From contig CM048552.1 of NCBI GenBank assembly GCA_026413225.1, positions 183,492,053 through 183,556,052 of the forward strand: 64,000 nucleotides of DNA. The letters are read 5' to 3'. Under the pieces are notes generated by a model, which saw only the letters and a list, made by a program, of their open reading frames with translations, was not told the origin of the DNA and did not search any database. The translations under genes and the position numbers were made by a program. Source of the stretch: Otis tarda (Eukaryota > Chordata > Aves > Otidiformes > Otididae). This document shows positions 14,201 to 26,465 of the stretch, in pieces. Numbering within the stretch: the stretch's first letter is position 1; every line of letters starts with the position of its first letter.

Positions 14201-15189
14201 AGGCCAGAGCTGTAGGTATTCAAGAGAGAGGGAAAAATACGTTTCTGTTTCTTGCAGATGGGGGAAGAGGTGAAAGGAAAGATGAAAATGTGAGCCTTGG
14301 AGAAATGAGATGGCAAGTCTGCCCTGACATGGTGTGCAAGCCTGCAGCATGGCTCTGGGAGGGTGGACAGTTCTCAGAGAACCCTGGGAGAGTGGGACAC
14401 TGCTGCCCTCCAAGTACTTCAGTCTCTGCAAAGGGGTGGGAATTAGTTGCCTAAACCTGCACAGCTACTTCTGGTTTAGATGTTTTGTTAGTGTTAGAAG
14501 AGAGGGCCGGCTTAGCCGCTTCCCTGAGTCGCTTTCCCAAGTTTATGACCAGGAATTTTCCTCTGCTCTGTCTCTGGGCTGAGGTAAATGGAAGCAGAAA
14601 TACTTGGGACCAGACCACTGCCCAGCCAGCCCTACAATTTGGGAAGGGCAAAGGTCCATGTTATGTTCTTTACTGTGCTCAGCTGCCTCTTGGCTACTTC
14701 TCAAAGCATAGCCAGGATACCCACTGTCTTCCAGTAACACCGTCCTGGGCAAGAGCCAGGTTACATGACCAGCAGGCAGTACAAAGAGGCCATTGCTGAG
14801 AGCATTAGTGAGCTATAAATAGACTCCCACAGAGCAATACACATGTTACCAAAACTTTTAAATATGGAGATCCTGCATCTTGTCTTGAGGCGTGCATATG
14901 AAGGCAGGGAGGTTTTGAGCAGCTGCAGGAAGTTGCGGGATCTGGACATATTTTAGAAGTTTCCACCCTAGAATACGGCTTCTGAAACTTTGGTTAGCTT
15001 GATATCACCAAAAGCAGCAGCAGCAGCTACATCAGTGAACATTGCTGCCATTGAGGAGAGGGCAGGATCCACACTAGCACCCATCCCTGAAGGTCCCTTC
15101 CCATCTAAATCTTCTTGTTATTCATTGTTGACTATGGCTGAGCCATTGCTCACAACAGGGCTGCAGGATTGTTGAGAAAGTGGACCAAG
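11221..15189. other. Unique non-coding stretch, slightly GC-richer at 12.2-12.9 and 14.2-14.8 kb
   Basis: No recognisable gene. The GC-richer parts hold overlapping frames on both strands (up to 104 codons, 14485-14799) with no family resemblance. An A-run plus C-rich tail lies at 13474-13493. A short segment at 15085-15130 weakly resembles a CR1 tail but is not called. Confidence 0.45.
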
Positions 15190-15604
15190 TCTGAGGGACT
15201 TCTAGGATGGCTGAGGACTGGGGCACACCGTGTTCAAGCAGAAGCTGAGTAGAGATGGTTTTGGGGGGAGCTAACATGAAACTGGCAGGGGATGTAATAA
15301 AGGTAGTGCTGGACTTTATTCAGAGATGGACAGCAAGAAGACAAGGGGCAATAGACCCAAGTTGCAGAAAGGGAAATGCCAGCTCAGTATAAGGAAAAAT
15401 AATTTCACAAGGTTTTCTAAGAAGTGGAAGAGGTTGTCCAGGGAAGCTGTGCAATCTCCATCCTTGAAGATCCCCAAAACTCAGATGGATAGCCTGACCT
15501 CACTTCAGTGCTAGTCCTGCTTTGTTCAGGGAATTAGATGATCAGGAATTATACTAGATGGCATTCAGAGGTCCTTTTCCACCCGAATCAGCTTTTTGTG
15601 ATTT
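15190..15604 (+). mobile_element. CR1 LINE 3' fragment, moderately diverged
   Basis: About 415 bases follow the CR1 3' body in order. They include a 'gaggactggggcac' block, a 'gacaaggggcaatag' block, a 'caagttgcag' block, an 'aggttgtccagggaagctgtg' relic, 'tctccatccttgaagat', and the tail 'ggtccttttccaccc' followed by a damaged terminal octamer 'ctttttgtgattt'. In an intact CR1 this region encodes the C-terminal end of ORF2 and the short 3'UTR. Here frames are broken, so it is non-coding. The 62-codon frame at 15326-15514 is a remnant of the ORF2 C-terminus, with a short piece like the family's '...KNNFTRF' ending. Confidence 0.85.
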
Positions 15605-16944
15605 CCACCTGTATCAGCTGAGCTCTACTTAGACATGAGTTGAGTTGCTTGACTCTTTGGCAGCACACTATATTCAAGTAGCATGCATAGTTCTAGCGGT
15701 GTATGTGGTGTAATACATTTTGGTAGCCTCCATCATTACAGGAATAAATTAAGATTAATTTTTTCTCTTTTCCCTGTATAATTTTCCTGGTTGACAACTA
15801 CACAGTACAATTATATCCATTGATTAGGGCTAAAATCAGACTCCTTGAGAGTGATTATTATTTTGTATTAATGAGATTGAAAGAGTCTTTTGTTCAGCAC
15901 TACCTCAAATTTATAACCAAGGGAACAAAGCAGGAGAGGGGACAAGGTTCTGCACGTGTTCACACCCTGGCAAGTCTTATACTGAGCAGATTTGGTACCT
16001 TGGCGTGGCCAAATGCTTTTGTTTGTAACACCTGGCTAGATCAGGAAGGGCATGCTACAGCAGATATCCATAGCTCAGCTGTTCCTTAGCCCACTAGAGG
16101 TGTCTTTTGTGTCTGAAGCTCCTTTTAAGCTAAAGCCAGCACAAAAGGTCATGGTGCTTGGGATCCTTAATTCAGCTCTCAGCCTGCATTACATTTTCTG
16201 TTATGGATAGAGATTTTGTGTCTGTCCCCATTTCTTTGTGCATTACCTAGGTGATGGAGTCAAGACTTTGGGAGAATACTTCTGGGATCAGAGGAGGAGA
16301 ATGGGCTTGACACTTTTAATGTATTTTCTGCTCATACCATTATGCTGTGTGAATAACACCATTTTACTTAATTTTTCTCACTTAAGTTTTACTGAAGTCT
16401 TTTTAATGCTTGCCAAATTGCCGTGTACCTTTCAGTACAGAAATGCAAGATAAATGCACGATAACATAACCTAGCTTCTCTGACTTTCTATCCAGTTAGA
16501 GGAAAGGAAAAAAGCTATATCTTGACATCTTCTTGCATTTTAGCAAGTACATTTCAGTAGTTTCTTTTTCTGGTCTGTTTTGTTCCATCCCTTTGAAAAT
16601 GGTGAGGATAGAAAATATTCCAGTGAAAATGAGCCACAGTAAAATAATAGTGACTCTAAATGTCCCTTTGGAAAATGGCACCTGGACTTGTAGGTCAGTT
16701 TTGCCTCCACAGATAGTTTCTGTTGACATTTTCTAGTTTCTTTTAAAAGGACCTCCCTTTCTGGTATCATGAACATGAGATATCTAGGGGGACTATATTT
16801 TTGGGAAGGTGCTTCCTATGCTAAGAAAGCTTCCAAACTTCCAGAGACATCACATGCATGGTGACTCAACAAATAGGTTAGTCAGAGTGGGTACTTTTTT
16901 TTTTTTTGGTGATTAGTACTTTTTAAGCTAATTTGGACTAGTAT
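15605..16944. other. Unique non-coding stretch
   Basis: No gene recognised. Short frames on both strands between 16496 and 16776 are overlapping shadows with no recognisable domain. Confidence 0.5.
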
Positions 16945-17030
16945 GACTGAAGCACAAGAAGGTGGAGTGACTTCCTTACAGTCACACTCTGAGTCAGTGG
17001 CTCAGTATCTCCAGGCTTCCCATATTTTTA
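16945..17030 (-). mobile_element. MIR/CORE-SINE-like relic
   Basis: The plus strand reads like the reverse complement of a MIR-type SINE core and 3' part. The segment order is 'actgaagcacaagaagg', 'gtgacttcctta', 'gtcacactctgagtcagtgg' and 'ctccaggcttcc'. These parallel the family's aggttaagtgacttgcc / ggtcacacagcaagtcagtgg / aactcc blocks. It is ancient and diverged. The assignment rests on recalled consensus order, not on a computed alignment. Confidence 0.45.
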
Positions 17031-19975
17031 TTCCAACCACTGAGAAGACCACATGGCTTCCTCTTGGCATGCTTTGGGGTTTCACAACTGAGAGGTGCAG
17101 TCTGTAAGGGTTTTGCTGCTGATGTGTGAGCTGGTGATTTTACAGCAGAATTTCTTATTATAGGAGGACAGGATCCAGCCAGCACCATTTTGTTGGCTTC
17201 TTGTCCATTCACTCCACCTCCTGTTTGTGGAGCTTCTCTCAGACATTTTCCTACAGCACTATCGCTCACCACATAGTCTCTGCTTACCATGGGAGACAGG
17301 AAAATCGCCGTGGTTTCTGTTCCCAGGGCTCTATGTCAACCTTTCGTAGTTTTGGCTGGGGAGGTTCGTAGACTCTTATTTTTGCTCATCGCTTCAATTT
17401 TGAATGAACCTTCCCTCTTTCCTCTCCTCCGCCTCAAAAACCCAAAGCAAAAATCAGCTGAAATGGCCAATTTTTGCAGGCTTTCAGATGGGAACCATGC
17501 AAAACCACTGAGTTTGGCCTGGTGTCTGCCGGAAACTATAAATAGGACTGTTCGACTGAAACTCAGCCCTCGTTTACTCAAGCCACAACCCAAAGTTGTG
17601 AGACAGTCTCTAAAGCTGAATGGATGTTTTGGAGTGTGTTGACCAAGTATGGTGGCTATAAGAAAATCAAAATTCTGCTGAGTTACCTGCTTGGTTTGGG
17701 ATTTCATTACAGAAGTTTTGTACAGTTATATTTACCATTGAATGCTCTCTGAAGCTTGTTTCTAGGCACCTCCTGACCTGCTTCAGGTTGGGTAGGGAGC
17801 CTTGACCTGATGACTTCTGCTTCTCAGCGTCTCTAATTCTGTGTATGTTTGGTTAAGGTCTTCTAATTCTTCCTTAATTTTTAAGATGCTTTGAAATCAA
17901 AAGATGAAATTGTATGTGCATACTTCTACTCTGAGCGTAATATGATTTATTCAAATCCCAGTTTTCTTAGGACTTGACCTGATAATCTCAGTGAGATACA
18001 AGGGTTATTGAAGGAAAACATACTCTTCCCTTCCATTTAAAGTAACACTAACGGCCACAACAAAAGTAAATATTAAAGGCCTAAATCTGCACTGGTTTAC
18101 CTCTTAGCCTAAGACATAGCACTGAACTTCTAATGCATTCCAAAACAGAAGTTGAGCTGTGACTTCTTTTGGATCAATACTTTTCCCTTCCAGCAAGTAA
18201 AATACTTTTAACCCAGCAACAAAATTAACTTTGTATATTTAAATTCTTCCATCCTTAGAGACTAAAGTGTCTCATTGCATCCTGCTGTTAGTTTCTGCCT
18301 TTTGCTCCCCCAAATTTTGCAGCTAGGGTAGGTTAGGATTTCTGCTGCATTGTATCATGACACAGGAGGCCTTTCCAAAGACTTTTTTTTTTTTTTTCCC
18401 CAGCTGATACATTAGCTTTTCGGTTTATTCACCTGAGATAACAATGTATTCCTATGTTAGCAGAGCTGTCACACTTCATTTGATAATTCAGAATTTGTTC
18501 TTTGGCTTGGTGGATGAGGTGGTTTTGCAAGGCAGTGTAATTTAATGAATTTATCTGCCCGGAAAGTGTCACCCAGAATCTCAGAGAGATCTATCTTTAT
18601 ATATTAGTAGATCAGCCTTGAACTCTGGAAGCACCTCTAGGTCATGGTGCATTCAAACCACTTTAGCACTGGGCACATAAATAGGGAGTAAGAAGCCAGC
18701 TCCCAATCCAGCTGTCACAAAAACGTGCTGGAGAAATTAATCACAGGGCCAACTGTGTTTGTTGCCAGCCAACCATGAAAAACCGTAACAAGGACCCCTG
18801 GTGAGGCCATAAAAACTGTGTCTTCAATCAGTAATGAGGGGGACACCACCCAAACCAGAATGTCTGTCTCGAGCTCTCTGTGCAGAGATGGCAGGGCTGC
18901 ATTTTCTTAGCCAAACTGGGCAGGACACTGAAGTGTTGCTTTGTTGTGTATTTCTTATTTTCTGAGAGCTTGTCTTGAGCCTCAGACCTGATTTATGGAA
19001 GAGCTGAGCATTCACAGTTGCAAGTGTACACCAGCAGCTGCACTTTGAAGGTAGGAAGTGCCAGATCACAGGGTGTTAAAAGTGAGAAATTCCCAAATTA
19101 ATGGATATTTTTTCCTACTTAATCTCCTTTCTACCACATTTCTTGGTCTTTAATAGGGAGGGAACACCATTTTCTCATTTTCTGGGGATTGGAAAGGACT
19201 CAGGAACAGGAGCAGAGCTGGGGAAGCATTAAATATCACACAAAGGGGTGACAAGAGTACAGTGAAAATGACATGTCCTATTCTACAAGAATTTGTGATT
19301 TGTCAAAAAAAAAGGACACATTAATTTTCAGTCTTATCTGTATCTCAAAAAATAGGGAGGATTTTTTTTTTTTTAAAAAAGGAAATAGGTCTGTTGAAAT
19401 ATTTTTGTCTTTACTTTCCAGAAGCCTTTTTGTTTGTATTCACTGTTCCCTTTAATTTTGTAACCTACTTTTAGATGAATTGATGTAACTCTGTCCTCCT
19501 CTTCCCCAAGTTTTTTTTCTTTCCAGGTTACTTTTCAGGCTTTCTCCCTCCAGTCTGGGCCGAGATTCCTACTGGCTTTCTCCCCTCCAGTACCTGAGCG
19601 TCGCAGATGGGAAGGACATTGTGGAAAGCCTCCCTCTAATTTCAGTTCGGCTCCTGGCTATGGCTGAAATAGCAGGAAAATTCTTTCTGAGTCCTGGGCT
19701 GGGGCACAGCCAGAGCAGATAAAGCACTAGCAAGCCTCTGTTAAGTCTGCACACATGGTAGTTTATCAAACCTTCATAACCTAGCCCCATGTAGGCATGA
19801 TTTTTTGTTTTCTTAACAACACTGGGCAAGTCATTGAGCAAGAGGAAGCCTCGCTGTGAAATCTGAACACCTATAGCAGAGCAGCACAAAAGCCTTCTTG
19901 GGGGATCATGCAGAGAAATCAGTGTCTTTTTGCCTAGCCCCATTCACAGAAATCATTGATACTTTTTCAATGACA
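17031..19975. other. Unique non-coding stretch
   Basis: No gene recognised. Two opposed frames, 117 codons at 17289-17642 (+) and 123 codons at 17336-17707 (-), overlap each other and match no known family, so at least one is accidental and probably both are. A T-run lies at 18384-18398. Confidence 0.45.
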
Positions 19976-20012
19976 TTGTGTATATGTGTGTGTGTGTATA
20001 TATATATATATA
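19976..20012. repeat. Compound (TG)n(TA)n microsatellite
   Basis: Alternating TG passes directly into alternating TA over about 37 bases. This is a typical compound dinucleotide repeat. Confidence 0.9.
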
Positions 20013-21088
20013 AAGCCTGAAGAAGACACTCAGAATGGGAAATTTCAGTCTAAACGAAAAAAAATATGCAAAGGGCAGCTAAACCCTGTGGCAGGTTAGG
20101 CTGAACTGTACTTTATCTGCTCTGTGCTTGTGTTACTTTATTCAATTTGTCTGTCTAGACTAGCCTCTTCTTCTGTGCTGAACAACTCTCTTTAAAGGAA
20201 CACTGAATTCTTCTGAATGTGTAGTACAAAAATAAAACATTAAAGAAGAGGGCATTTTAGGCTGACTGCTTAAATACGGTGTCTCTTTCTTCTTTAAATA
20301 AATAAACAGAACAGTCCTGTTACCTTTATTCCAACTACATCTTTTCTCTGTTTGTTTACTCACTATAAAATGCATTAAAAGGACATGCGATGCTGATGGG
20401 TCACATGATCCCAACCCAATCAATTAGCAGCTTTTAAAGATGACTCATTGTTTTTTCTGTAACATAAAACAGAAGTACACAGTGAAAGCCCTAACACAGC
20501 CTTTTAGAAAAACTTCAGAGATTTATTTTTCCATTTGTGGTTTCACTTCTTAATCTTTCTCCAAATCTTCAAACACAGATCGTGATGAGCTGATACAGGG
20601 TGTGCATGCAGCAGGCTTCTCCTCTTGCTGCCGCTTGCATTGCTGCTTCGCCTCATCTGCAAGTACAATTTTAGGGTATACATCTGATTCCCCACTCCTT
20701 GTCCTGAAACAGCTAGGTTCACCCAGCAAGCCTCAACTTTTGTACAAACAGCCTCTTTTATGTCAGCGAAGGACTTTCATAAGCAGCAAACAATTTCTTT
20801 TGCGTGAGTCTGCAGACCAACTGTTTGTTTTTGTTGTATATTTTGGGATGTATTAATTCATGTCAAATCTGTATGTGACTTATGCTTTCAGACGCAAAGA
20901 ACCTGCAAAAAGGCTGCACTGAAATAAGCCCTCCCCATTTCATGTTATGTTGATGGTATTCCATTTTAATTCAGAAGGCTTGAAAAGAGGCTTTCTTGAT
21001 TGTCACTTTGTATTAGTTTAACTGCAAGTCTTGGAACCTATCTTACATTACATTTTCAGCCCTGAAAATCCACTACAAAGTTATATGT
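20013..21088. other. Unique non-coding stretch
   Basis: Nothing recognisable. Short frames only. Confidence 0.5.
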
Positions 21089-21158
21089 CAAAAACCAACC
21101 AAACCAACAAACAAAACAAAGAAAGAAAACAAATAAACAAAAAAAAAAACAAAACCAA
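21089..21158. repeat. A-rich degenerate (CAAA)n/(CCAA)n repeat
   Basis: About 70 bases almost free of T and G on the plus strand, made of A runs broken by C or CC and later G. It could be a decayed poly-A tail or simple low-complexity sequence. No retroelement body is recognisable upstream. Confidence 0.8.
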
Positions 21159-24100
21159 GATCCCCCTCTCTCAATAAAGACAAAAATAAACTGGAACAAA
21201 AAGGCATCCTGCCGCAATGTGGCTCTTTCTAATAGGACCAGTTGCCTTCTACATAACTAAACACAGGAAAAAAATATGCCTTTCCCACGTCTCCTTTCAG
21301 ACTTCTATAATTCTTAATCACTAACTTCCTTTTTTTTTTTTGTAGACACACTAAAAATCCACATTGAATCCAAGGAGTGGAATAGAGAAAGACTTACTAA
21401 GCAGTGGTAGGCTTCAGATATGTTTTCCCACATGAAGAAGAGGAAAACATAGTCCTTGACAGGGAAAGAGCTTACACAGCTTACTTTGGATAGAATAAAG
21501 GAGCACTGCATGTTCAGCACTCCACTTGCTCAAAAGTCTCTAGACTGAAATCCACATGAGTGAAGGAAAATACTGCCTGTGCCTTCCCTCAACCCTTCTC
21601 TCCTCATACTTCTTTTGGAGAGCCCAATGCATTGCCCTGCCAGATTGGCCCATTGTGGCCTCACACGCTTTGTGTGTTTGCTTCAATCTAATGAAGAAAG
21701 TTTCTCACTGAGCTGCACCATCAATCATGTCCTCCTGGAAATTATATGTGCTTTATATTCTGCATGAGAAGCAGAGAATTAATAATTCCTTGGTTCATCT
21801 GTTAAAATATTTATTCTCAAAGTTCTTTCTACTCTCTCTTTTTCATAGATATAGCAGTGAGTGATGAAAAGATCTGTTCTACATTAAGGGCTTTTTCAAG
21901 TAATCCAGAAATCTACATTATAATAAAATATTGTTTTCCTGTGGTGAAGGCTCCTGAATCTCAAAGTAAAACACATCTTTTCAGCTGCCATAGGTGTGCA
22001 TACAGAGCTGACTAATTAGACATTAACAAGCGTATTTTGCCTGAATCTATTAGCACATAGTCTGAACCTGACTCTTTCTGCTAGCAGTCTTGGTGCTGCC
22101 ATCCCTGAGCTGAAGTGTGAGCTGCTGATTACAGGGACATAGGTCTGAAATAATGGAAGTATCTTCTTTTCACTCAAAGACTGATCCTGCTGATCACCTT
22201 CCCCTGCTCAATAGATGAACCGTATTTTTTATCCAATATGTGGATGCTTTACACAGGGGAAGCAAAACTGCAGTGTTCTTAAGGTGATTTGTATTATTAG
22301 CTGAACACGCAAATGAGGAGCTTGGAGGAAAATAGGTACCAAAGGAAAAACACAAGTTGTGATTTAGGCTGAGACATGGGTGTTGGATGGCAGGTACTCT
22401 CACCAATATTTGGAAGGAAAATGCAAAACATTTTGTCTCTGCAGAAATCTCAGATTCATTAAGCTGCTCAGGAGAGATCAGAAAGCTGACTTTGTTCACT
22501 GGGAAGGGCCTTGTGGCTTTACGAAAGGGGTCGTTTTGGTCTCTTCCAAGACACTGATTTGTGAAGATTCATTGTCTTCTGCCTCATGTCAAAGACTTCT
22601 TCCTTGCTGGTGGTGCTCAAGGCTCAGGCTGCGCTTGTGGCTTCCCCACAATCCATCGACAGAGCTGGAGTCCACCTTGCCCAGCACTTCGATGTCTCGA
22701 CTAGAGCAGGGTGACAGATTAATCTCCACAGCTGTCTTCCTGCTGATCTAAGTAGTGAATTTTCCTATTATCCAAGCACCTAAGGGGGTGAAGGAGGTTG
22801 TCTTTTTCCTCAAAGTGTCTGGCTTTGTTTCTTCACCTACCTCTGTAGCCTTTTCCCAGTAAGATTACTTGATATTGTTTGATTAAATGAACACAGAAGC
22901 ACTTTAAACAGGAATTCTTGGAAAATATCTCATTGACAGTATTTGTGCCAGTAAATTGTTTCCCTTAAGAGCAGATATGATGGTGTTATTTGCTTACTTG
23001 CAGGCATCTATCGATACCTGAACTGTCTGCATTCCACTCTGTTCATAGCCTTTGCAGAGAAATGGTAGCTTCTAGTTGTGATTTACTTCACACTAGCACA
23101 GATGGCTGCCTGTGGTTAGAGGAATTGCTCTCTATACACACCAATTGTTTTCCAGGGCCTAGGGAGGGAGAATAAGACAACTCTCCCTAGATGACTACAT
23201 AGGCAAATGTCTAGGGTTAAGTACATGAAACCCACCCAGGCTGTCCTCCTGTTTATACAGAATTTGTAACAGCAGAGCTGTGATTTGTCAGCTTGAGCTC
23301 CCAAGGCACTATTATCCTCTAGCTCATCAGCTCTGATAATGATGCTGGGAGAAGCACACACAGAGAAAAGGAGCTCTTCTACAAATCTGAATTTGTGAGA
23401 TGTTTTTGCCTGAGTGATCAGTCTCTCAGTTCTAAAAAAAAATTCTCCATCTTGCTAATATTGAAGATACTGTTAAAGCTGGCTCAGCTGGTGAGGTGGT
23501 GAGGAGATCAACCTCTTATGCTTAATGCTGTCGGTGATCTGCAGGGAACAGCACTAATTGCCTGTGGTCATAGATGGTTCTTCCCTAGCAAGTGAAGATG
23601 GACTTGATCTCTGGCCGCTCAGGCTCCCAGCATGGTGACCACTTGCTAAAACACAGAATGTTCAGCAAGAGTGGAAGACAATTCTGTGATAGCTCAGTGT
23701 AATGATGTCCTAGAGAGGTGGCTCAAAAGAGACCCACTTATCTTCTCACTCTCGTACACTAGTGCAGTTAATCTGCTTCCTTGCAGCAGAAGAAAGCAAT
23801 GTGAGGTCCTGCTGATTTTGCTGCCAGATGAAGGGGGTCAGGTCTCTCTCGTGTGTGGTTATGAACAGGAGTCTCCCTTTTTCTCTTTTTACTGTCTGCT
23901 TTTCCACTGGGACACCTTTGAAGATGCATTTCTCTGTGGTAACACAGGTCCTGTCCAGTGAGACTGAGCAAGTTCTTTGATTCTTTGACCAAGTATTTTA
24001 TTTCTGGGATGCTAAACATCCAATGAAGTTGTCCAATGGTACTTCCATCTAGTTTTTGCTTGTTTGTTTGTTTTGTTATGTGTTTGGGTTTTTTTTTGTT

Positions 24101-26234
24101 TTCTTTAATAATGTATTCCCTTTATAAGCAGAACGTAACATTCCAGGAGGAGAAGCGCACTTTCCCAGGAAGAGCTGCTGGCAGCACCTCCAACACCTTC
24201 AAGGAATGATGAATTCAATACTATACGTGTGCATGGCATAGGGTGTTTTATTACCCCTTTGTGTATTTGGAGCCTATGTATTAATCATCACCTAGAAGCA
24301 AGAAGAAAATTGTTGGAGTCTCTTGAGGTGAAGGCTGTGTGTAAAGTAGTTGAGGGCTTTGTGGTATCCTGTAGTGATTTGGAAGCTGAATTAACCTGAA
24401 TTCTATTTTTTTTTCTTTATCACAACCAACCGTGGCTATAGAAATTGATTTCTTACAGTAAAAAAAGAAAAGGAGAGTTTTATATATTTCCTACCAGATC
24501 TAAGTGAAGAGAGCTGTAATTTTTCATCCTTTTGGCATGGTGATATAGGATTAGGTGCATTTGACCTATGTCATTTGTGGACTGTGATGGGCTTTTTATT
24601 CAAATTCTTTGGCATTTACCTTAACACTGATACGTACTTTTAATAGTGGAAAGCAGAGTTCTGGCCTGGAAGAAAAAAAAATGATTTTTTTTTTTTTTTG
24701 CTGTGATCTAAGGATTATCTTTAATCTCATCCATGTACCTGCAAGTAGACAAGTAGCTGAGATAGTGTGCAGAATCCAACACGTTCACATGAAGAGCTAT
24801 GCTTTTGCCTCCTGGTTATTGGGAGGGAGAAGACAAAAAAAACCCCACCTAAAGCAAAAAACACAAATAATCATGGTATTTTGTTAAGAACATGAAATGT
24901 AATACAAAAGCAGCAGGTCAAAACAAATGTTCTGGTCCTGGTTACTGATTCCAATGCTGATGAGAACTGGAGGCTTAGGGAAGAGTGTAAGAGAGGGCAA
25001 GCAATTGTCGTGTTTTCCCCTAATACTTTCTCAGCCTTCACTGTCTTTAAAGTTAGAAATTTTCTGAGCCTAGGGTTTGCTGACCTTCAGTGGAATTCCT
25101 CAATCTTTTCAGTCTTCCTTGGAACCTGTATACACTTTCTGGATCTACAATTCCTTTGTCAAGGAATCCTGCCTGTAAAGAACCACCTCCTTTTGTTTAT
25201 TTTGAATTTGTTTCCTATTACTGTTATTTGATGTCCTTTAGTCCTACTATTAAATCTTGGCATAAATGTGAAGTTACAGGTCCAGCCATGGTTAGTTTTG
25301 TGTGGAAGGATTGTTCAGAATGCCAATTCAGGGGCATTTTAACCAATCAAATGCTACGAGTACTTGTAATTTTATTTTCTTTCCAAATATGTTTTGGTGT
25401 GCTGTTCTGGACCATTCCATCACAAAACAAACCCTATGCCTAATTACTCGCATTTACCCCTTTTGCTTGCGTGTTGTGGTAGCCTTTTACATGAATCAGG
25501 ACTATACTTTTGTTTGCATAGCTCGGAGAGCTGTGTTAACATGACACCAATCTAATGTCTTCAACTACTTGAGGGAAAAGAACCCACAAGTCGGGCCAAA
25601 CATGTTGGTTGATTGACTGATGGCAATAAAAGCCTCGTATGGGGCTACCACAAAGTTCAGATGGTTTGGCGAGGCCCTCTCAGCTGTATTGTCTCACATT
25701 TCTCTCCAATTGTCTGTGAATAGACAATTTAATGAATGCCTGGTCAAACGTGTCCTCTATGGAAAGTGGTGCTTCTGTCCCCATGCCTCCATGTTGTGTT
25801 TTGCCACACAAGAAAAAACAGCCCAGGCATTGCAAAGCAAAGTCATCATCATTGCAAGAGAGCATGGGAAACCAGAATGGCAAATTAGGTCGCAGCTTCT
25901 TAAGAACATTTCTTCTTCATCAGCCCTAATGCTCTTTTTCATAAATTAAGCTATAAACTCTCATTCATGTAAGTTGGGAACACAAGAATTAATTACTTTT
26001 TTAAAAAGGAATTAATAGTATTCTCAAACATGTGAAGCTCAGGGAGGATGGTCAATTTATTGTCTGAAAATAATTTGCTCAAAAATAGGATATGGGAAAG
26101 TTTTCAAAGCTAATCTACCTGGGTGGGTGCCTATGGGTCACATTTCCAAAATCATTTGGATGCCTAAAAGCACAAAAAATTCCACCCCAAGAGTTATTCT
26201 CCATCTTTTGGCACACAGAGGTACTGGACAATTA
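21159..26234. other. Unique non-coding stretch
   Basis: No gene recognised. The largest frame, 123 codons at 22380-22751 (+), overlaps a 101-codon reverse frame and has no recognisable domain. Low-complexity pieces include a poly-A then poly-T cluster at 24670-24700, a T-rich (GTTT)n piece at 24058-24098, and an A-run with C-rich tail at 24835-24849. Confidence 0.45.
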
Positions 26235-26465
26235 GTGCTGTCATGCTCTGGAAAGAGAGAGCCTGGCTGAAAGGCCAGGCTGCAGGACTGGAAGTCGAGT
26301 TGTGGTTTCTCTCTCTGTCAGCCACTGACATTGTCCTGCAGTGTTAAAATAGACCATAAACTTATCACACCCCCTCTTGCACCTCATTTCTCCCCATTTG
26401 TAAACAAGGTACAATTTTGCTCACTTTCAGAAAGTGCTTTAGGGTCAGGGAATGATAAAAAGTGA
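26235..26465 (+). mobile_element. MIR/CORE-SINE-like element
   Basis: The segment follows the order of a tRNA-derived MIR-type SINE. A head resembling 'ctctggaaagag' is followed by 'ggactggaagtc', 'cagccactgacattgtcc', 'ttgcacctcatttctcccc', 'atttgtaaac' and 'agaaagtgctttaggg'. In the family these correspond to the tRNA-related head, the conserved core and the 3' part. An extra piece, 'agtgttaaaatagacc', interrupts the core. The element is non-autonomous and would have been mobilised by a LINE. Divergence is high, as expected for an amniote-age relic. The assignment is from memory of the consensus. Confidence 0.5.

Noticed and set aside
15085..15135. Segment resembling a CR1 tail (ggtcccttcccatctaaat)
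   Set aside because: Too short and lacks the terminal octamer. Listed only as a weak resemblance beside the true CR1 fragment that starts at about 15190.
17536..17545. CTATAAATAG, a perfect MEF2 or TATA-like site; also at 14813-14822, with TTATAAATAG at 3550 and 53650
   Set aside because: The degenerate MEF2 consensus is expected about four times in 64 kb by chance, which is what is seen.
17289..17707. Opposed 117- and 123-codon frames
   Set aside because: They overlap each other on opposite strands, show no domain, and have no supporting splice or promoter pattern.
26260..26281. 8-bp inverted repeat agcctggc/gccaggct with a 6-base loop
   Set aside because: Hairpins of this size are expected many times by chance in a window this long.
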